NCBI GenBank assembly: GCA_946482345.1
Contig: CAMLRJ010000066.1
Location: 1-10,914, forward strand
Reading direction: 5' to 3'
Source of the DNA: an uncultured Cellvibrio sp.
Lineage (GTDB): Bacteria > Pseudomonadota > Gammaproteobacteria > Pseudomonadales > Cellvibrionaceae
DNA length: 10,914 nt
In this document: positions 7,317-10,914 of the stretch, one piece after another
Layout: the number at the start of each line of letters is the position of its first letter
Numbering within the stretch: position 1 is the first letter of the stretch
Made by a program: the position numbers and the translations under genes
Notes under the pieces: model-generated
Seen by the model: only the letters and a program-made list of their open reading frames with translations
Database searches by the model: none
Told to the model about the DNA's origin: nothing

Positions 7317-8201
7317 ATGACAAATCATCTGCTTCCTCTTCTGTTTAAATTTATGGCACTGCTCCCGTTGCAATGGGTCAGGTTCCTTGGCGGTGTTGTA
7401 GGTAATTTAATTTGGTTGTTTCGAGCGCGTTCTGCGGCGATAACCTTGAGAAATATTCAACTCTGTTTTCCGGAATTATCTTTGCCGGAGCAAAAAAAAC
7501 TGGCTAGACAAAGTTTGCAGGAAACGGCTAAAACGGCGATGGAAGCAGGTGCTATCTGGCGAAACTCATGGCCATGGCTGGCAAATAAAATAGTCGCGAT
7601 GGAAGGTGATGAATTATTACGCGAAAAAGTATCTGCCGGAAAAGGAGTGTTGGTATTGGCGCCTCATCATGGCAATTGGGAAGTGGTTGCTCCTTATCTG
7701 GCGAGTGTTGCGCATTTAACCGCTATGTATCAGCCGTTGGAAAATCCGCAGATGGATAAGCTTGTGCTGGAAGGGCGCAGTAAATTGAATATCAGCATGG
7801 CACCCACCAATCGCAAAGGTGTGATGATGTTATTCAAAGCCCTGCAATCCGGTCATATAGTTGGCATATTGCCTGATCAACTTCCCGATAGTGATTCAGG
7901 ACGCGTGGTGGCTCCATTCATGGGCGTGCCGGCATGGACTATGACATTGGTTCATGGATTAATTCAGCGCACAGGTTGTGCAGTTTGCTCCTGTTACGCA
8001 GAGCGTGTTGATGGCGGATTTAAAATAATTGTGATGGAAGCAGACGCCGATATTTATAGTGAAGATCAACAGACATCGGTTGCCGGATTAAACGCCAGTG
8101 TCGCAGCTTGCGTGCGCTGTGCACCATCGCAGTATCAATGGGAATACAAGCGTTTCAGACGATTGCCGGAGGAGTATCCACGGTTTTACAAAGGCATTTG
8201 A
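7317..8201 (+). CDS. Lipid A biosynthesis acyltransferase family protein (HtrB/LpxL-like), first of a tandem pair
   Basis: This inner-membrane acyltransferase (LPLAT/HtrB family, 294 aa) probably transfers an acyl chain from acyl-ACP to lipid A or its precursor. The N-terminus (about residues 5-35) is a hydrophobic anchor. The catalytic HX4E box is H117-HGNW-E122 in APHHGNWEV. Later family blocks are RKGVMMLFKALQSG (166-179), ILPDQLPD (184-191), PAWTMTLV (205-212) and QYQWEYKRFRRLPEE near 272-286. This ending is typical of the P. aeruginosa PA0011 (HtrB1, lauroyltransferase) type, which from memory sits beside glyQ/glyS there too. The ATG at 7317 is preferred over 7284 and 7287 because the protein then aligns without gaps from residue 1 with the downstream paralogue. 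No good Shine-Dalgarno is visible. The exact acyl chain and position cannot be read from sequence. Confidence 0.88.
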   Translation: MTNHLLPLLFKFMALLPLQWVRFLGGVVGNLIWLFRARSAAITLRNIQLCFPELSLPEQKKLARQSLQETAKTAMEAGAIWRNSWPWLANKIVAMEGDELLREKVSAGKGVLVLAPHHGNWEVVAPYLASVAHLTAMYQPLENPQMDKLVLEGRSKLNISMAPTNRKGVMMLFKALQSGHIVGILPDQLPDSDSGRVVAPFMGVPAWTMTLVHGLIQRTGCAVCSCYAERVDGGFKIIVMEADADIYSEDQQTSVAGLNASVAACVRCAPSQYQWEYKRFRRLPEEYPRFYKGI

Positions 8202-8220
8202 TCTGGAAAACTAAAAACCA

Positions 8221-9099
8221 ATGAAAAATTATTTCGCTTTTTTATTGCTCAAGTTGATAAGTGTTTTGCCTCTTGGATTTCTGCGAAGCCTGAGCTCATT
8301 CGCGGGATATTTTCATTGGATATTAAACACACGCGCCAAGCGTACGACGCTGACAAATCTGGCAATTTGTTTCCCCGATATGAGCAAGTCAGATCGGCAT
8401 AAATTAGCAAGACAAAGTCTGATTGAAACTATGAAAACCCTATTCGAAGCAGCCATAGTCTGGCGTAGAGATTGGGATTGGTTAAAATCAAAAATTGTTT
8501 CAGTTTCGAATGAAAATGTTTTGTTGGAAAAATATAACAAACAAAAAGGTCTGATCGTTATTACTCTGCATATAGGCAATTGGGAAGTGGCTGCAGCTTA
8601 TCTCGCAAATACGATTCCTGTCACCGCACTTTATCAATCTTCAAAATACGCCAGAGTTGACCAGCTGATAGAGACAGCAAGGAAAAACAAAAAGATGGAT
8701 CTTGCACCAAGTAACGTTCAGGGTGTCAAAAAAGTATTGCAAGCACTAAAGCAAAAACGAGCTGTTTGTATTCTCCCCGATCAAGTTCCTGATCGAAATA
8801 CGGGTCGCATACTATCCACTTTTTTCAACAAACCTGCATGGACTATGAGCCTAGTACAGAACTTGATTTGCCGAACCGATTGTGAAGTGTGTTTTTGCTA
8901 TGCATTACGCAGTGAAAGTGGATTTACGTTACACATAGTGGAATCAAATCCTGAAATTAAAAATGAAGATCTTGCAATTTCAGCTGGTGCGATGAATGCA
9001 GATATCGAGTCTATAGCACGAAGCGCACCTGCCCAATATCAGTGGGAATACAAGCGCTTTCGTCAGTTGCCGCCGGAGCATTGGGTTCAATATACCTGA
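8221..9099 (+). CDS. Lipid A biosynthesis acyltransferase family protein (HtrB/LpxL-like), second of a tandem pair
   Basis: This is a paralogue of the gene just upstream: 292 aa, aligning gap-free over its whole length, with about 127 identical residues by hand count (43%). It keeps the HX4E box at the same residues (H117-IGNW-E122), ILPDQVPD at 184-191, PAWTMSLV at 205-212 and the AQYQWEYKRFRQLPPE end. It therefore looks catalytically competent. The N-terminal hydrophobic segment is also kept. Only 19 bases separate it from the first copy, so the two are probably co-transcribed. The Shine-Dalgarno is weak (GGAAAA, about ten bases upstream). Codons look more AT-rich than in the first copy. 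The degree of divergence suggests an old duplication or acquisition of a second homologue, with possible specialisation for a different acyl chain or lipid A position (inference). Confidence 0.88.
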   Translation: MKNYFAFLLLKLISVLPLGFLRSLSSFAGYFHWILNTRAKRTTLTNLAICFPDMSKSDRHKLARQSLIETMKTLFEAAIVWRRDWDWLKSKIVSVSNENVLLEKYNKQKGLIVITLHIGNWEVAAAYLANTIPVTALYQSSKYARVDQLIETARKNKKMDLAPSNVQGVKKVLQALKQKRAVCILPDQVPDRNTGRILSTFFNKPAWTMSLVQNLICRTDCEVCFCYALRSESGFTLHIVESNPEIKNEDLAISAGAMNADIESIARSAPAQYQWEYKRFRQLPPEHWVQYT

Positions 9100-9354
9100 T
9101 GCTGGCTTGGATTAACGACCAGAAAAATATCCGGAAGTTTATAACAATGCTTAAATTTGGTTGGAGGATTTTGGCAGCGTGTGTGACATGATGCGGATTA
9201 GTTGTCCGGCTTTTTATTTGCGGTGCCGGTTGGAAAATATTTATTCTTTCCGCAATCTCTGATTTTCATAAGATTCCGGATACCTTTTTGGTTCAACATT
9301 GTAATAGGCCGCAACAGGTCTGTTTCCAAACCTATTATGTAAGGAAATTGGATA

Positions 9355-10713
9355 ATGGCTCGTCCAATATTATTGCTTTTTTTTGTCATACTCTTATCAA
9401 AAGTGGCGCTTGCCGATTTGGTGCCTACCAATTCCACGGCGCACAAATTACCAGAGCATTGGCGAAGTTATTGGCTTGATGAGCCTGAATTTAATTCACG
9501 TATTTTCGTTGCCGATACAGGAAAAATATCGGCACCTGTTGTAATGCTTGTTCATGGATTGGGGCAAAATGGATTACGCGACTGGTTACCTATAGTGCCT
9601 GCATTAGAAAAAGAATATCGAGTGGTATTGTTGGATCTGCCGGGTTTTGCAAATTCACCAACACCTATTGCCAAATTATCTCCTGCACGTTATTCCCATT
9701 TATTACATTTTGTGAAAACGCGTTTTAGCACTAAACCTATTACAATAGTCGGCCACTCTATGGGGGCTGCAGTTACATTGGATTATGTACACCAATATCC
9801 TGATGATATAAACCAAATAGGTCTTATAGATGCAGCTGGAATTTTGCAGCGTACTGCTTTTGTTAAACACAGCGCCACTGATCGTATACCTTTAAACACA
9901 GAACGATTACCCAATCAGCTGTTATCTTACGTTTTTGGATTACAAGATGTTGGAAATAGCATTATTGAAAAAATGCTACGCCTTCCGGATCCAACCACGT
10001 TGCTGAATAAAAGTGAACTAGCCTGGGGCATGACTTTACAAAAATACCCTAATGTTAATGCAGCATTAAGTTTGGTCGAAGAAAATTTTTCAGCAGCAAT
10101 TTTTGAACAAAAAGCGCCTGTTTTTATTTTATGGGGAGGCAAGGATTTGATTGCTCCGGTTCGTACAGGGCAGTTACTTTTCGCAAATCTTGCCAATTCC
10201 GAATTGAAAATTATTGACGATGCTGCACACGTACCTATGATCAGTCATCCGCATGAAGTATCACAGTGGTTATTGTCAAAATTTAATACCCAGCCATCCC
10301 GTCGATATATTTCAAAACAGGTAACAACCACGCAAAATTATCAGTGTAAAAATTCTGCGGGCGAAATCGTACGGGGTCAGTACGCAAAGATTTCGCTTGA
10401 TGAATGTACAGGTGTTTTATTGGATGGTGTTGTTGCCAATGAATTAGTCATCACCGACTCACTGGTTGAGATACAGAACTCACATTTTGTTGGTGCATCA
10501 ATGAGTATCAACAACTCTGTTGTCATGATGACAGGCAGCTCGGTTAATGGGATTGCGCTGTTAAACGCTGCAAGAGTTGATATGGCGGGAGTTACTTTCA
10601 CACATGACAAACCATTTAAGGTAACGGCCAAATCACGGTTGGTGCTGTCGGTCAATCGCGCAGGCAATCGTTATCTTCATTCTGATATCCAATTGGAAAA
10701 TACCCTGTATTAG
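9355..10713 (+). CDS. Secreted alpha/beta hydrolase with C-terminal beta-helix-like repeat domain
   Basis: The protein has 452 aa. A signal peptide, MARPILLLFFVILLSKVALA, has likely cleavage after residue 20, so it acts in the periplasm or outside. Residues about 45-310 form an alpha/beta hydrolase: oxyanion HGLG at 67-70, DLPGFANS near 94-101, nucleophile elbow GHSMG at 133-137 (Ser135), Asp264 in WGGKDLIAP, and His292 in DDAAHVPMI, giving a complete triad. The family is typical of esterases or lipases; the substrate is unknown. From about residue 320 comes an extra domain of about 130 residues that ordinary enzymes of this type lack. It has two cysteines (C331, C351) that could form a disulfide, then about three 18-19-residue rungs (365-420) of alternating hydrophobic and small polar residues resembling a parallel beta-helix. 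An AAGGAA Shine-Dalgarno lies eight bases or so before the ATG. Base composition looks AT-rich relative to the operon. Confidence 0.85.
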   Translation: MARPILLLFFVILLSKVALADLVPTNSTAHKLPEHWRSYWLDEPEFNSRIFVADTGKISAPVVMLVHGLGQNGLRDWLPIVPALEKEYRVVLLDLPGFANSPTPIAKLSPARYSHLLHFVKTRFSTKPITIVGHSMGAAVTLDYVHQYPDDINQIGLIDAAGILQRTAFVKHSATDRIPLNTERLPNQLLSYVFGLQDVGNSIIEKMLRLPDPTTLLNKSELAWGMTLQKYPNVNAALSLVEENFSAAIFEQKAPVFILWGGKDLIAPVRTGQLLFANLANSELKIIDDAAHVPMISHPHEVSQWLLSKFNTQPSRRYISKQVTTTQNYQCKNSAGEIVRGQYAKISLDECTGVLLDGVVANELVITDSLVEIQNSHFVGASMSINNSVVMMTGSSVNGIALLNAARVDMAGVTFTHDKPFKVTAKSRLVLSVNRAGNRYLHSDIQLENTLY

Positions 10714-10714
10714 A

Positions 10715-10748
10715 AACAGAGTTTAATTGTCATCTGATTAATTCTGTT
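10715..10748. terminator. Possible weak bidirectional terminator between convergent genes
   Basis: AACAGA (10715-10720) pairs with TCTGTT (10743-10748), and TTAAT (10723-10727) with ATTAA (10737-10741), around a nine-base loop. The hairpin sits between the hydrolase stop and the stop of the convergent gene, but it is AT-rich, imperfect and lacks a clear T-run. Confidence 0.3.
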
Positions 10749-10914
10749 ATCGCTTGCCACTCGTCATCATATAAAGCCCACCGATGATAATAAAACTGGG
10801 CCACCAGGTTCCCAAAGGTAAGTCGAGCAAAAATATCAGGGCGATAAAAACAATCGTACTGCCCGAGACCAGCGAGTTCAGCATGTTGTGGCTGAAGCCT
10901 TCGGTTTGATAACT
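10747..10914 (-). CDS. C-terminal part of a small membrane protein, unidentified; 5' end outside window
   Basis: The minus strand is open from the right edge to a TAA at 10749-10747, giving 55 residues. They read as a short polar stretch (SYQTEGFSHNMLNSLVSG), a hydrophobic segment (STIVFIALIFLLDL), a turn with PLGTWWPS, a second hydrophobic segment (FIIIGGLYMM) and the basic tail TSGKR. This is the pattern of two membrane helices joined by a tight loop, ending a bacterial inner-membrane protein. I do not recognise the family with certainty; the helix-turn-helix with LGTWWPS/IIGG recalls small predicted membrane domains of unknown function. It is convergent with the hydrolase gene, 33 bases away. 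Confidence 0.72.
   Translation of the reverse strand, partial: SYQTEGFSHNMLNSLVSGSTIVFIALIFLLDLPLGTWWPSFIIIGGLYMMTSGKR

Noticed and set aside
9147..9191. 14-codon open frame in the gap between the second acyltransferase and the hydrolase
   Set aside because: It has no Shine-Dalgarno and no likeness to known small proteins; it cannot be told from chance. The rest of 9100-9354 shows only a weak CCGGC/GCCGG hairpin without a proper T-run.
1..10914. CRISPR array, tRNA, phage or defence island
   Set aside because: I saw no spaced direct repeats, cloverleaf patterns, integrase or phage genes; the content is ordinary chromosomal housekeeping and envelope genes.

Overview
The window looks like chromosomal DNA of a gammaproteobacterium of the Pseudomonas/Cellvibrio kind, with Cellvibrionaceae the best guess. 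The evidence is moderate GC by eye, the operon order glyQ-glyS-gmhB-plsC, and a nearby HtrB/LpxL-type acyltransferase of the P. aeruginosa PA0011 kind. From memory, P. aeruginosa PA0005-PA0011 (close to oriC) has the same genes: lysophosphatidate acyltransferase, gmhB, glyS, glyQ, then a lauroyltransferase. The genus is an inference, not something read directly.

Layout. Positions 1-960 (+) hold the C-terminal end of a hybrid sensor kinase with two receiver domains. It converges on a minus-strand operon whose stop codon overlaps its own. That operon reads right to left: glyQ (5478-4528), glyS (4528-2453), gmhB (2330-1761) and a plsC-family gene (about 1691-957). glyQ and glyS overlap by one base and are probably translationally coupled. 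The two later junctions each carry a different palindromic repeat: a 107-bp REP-like doublet between glyS and gmhB, and a 78-bp element with perfect 31-bp arms between gmhB and plsC. The second element appears to supply a start codon for plsC. A consensus -10 box with a GC-rich discriminator lies upstream of glyQ.

Divergent from glyQ on the plus strand come an orphan periplasmic solute-binding-like protein (5606-6466), a two-CBS-domain protein (6615-7181) with a probable terminator, and two tandem paralogous HtrB/LpxL-family acyltransferases (7317-8201 and 8221-9099). These are followed by a secreted alpha/beta hydrolase with an unusual C-terminal repeat domain (9355-10713). The right edge holds the C-terminal 55 residues of a minus-strand membrane protein.

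Functionally, the window combines glycyl-tRNA synthesis (GlyQS, an alpha2beta2 enzyme) with envelope biogenesis: heptose precursor for LPS core (GmhB), phosphatidate synthesis (PlsC type) and probable late lipid A acylation (two acyltransferases). I found no phage, CRISPR, toxin-antitoxin or defence locus. The features most worth a second look are the two intergenic palindromes, the diverged tandem acyltransferase pair and the hydrolase with the repeat tail.
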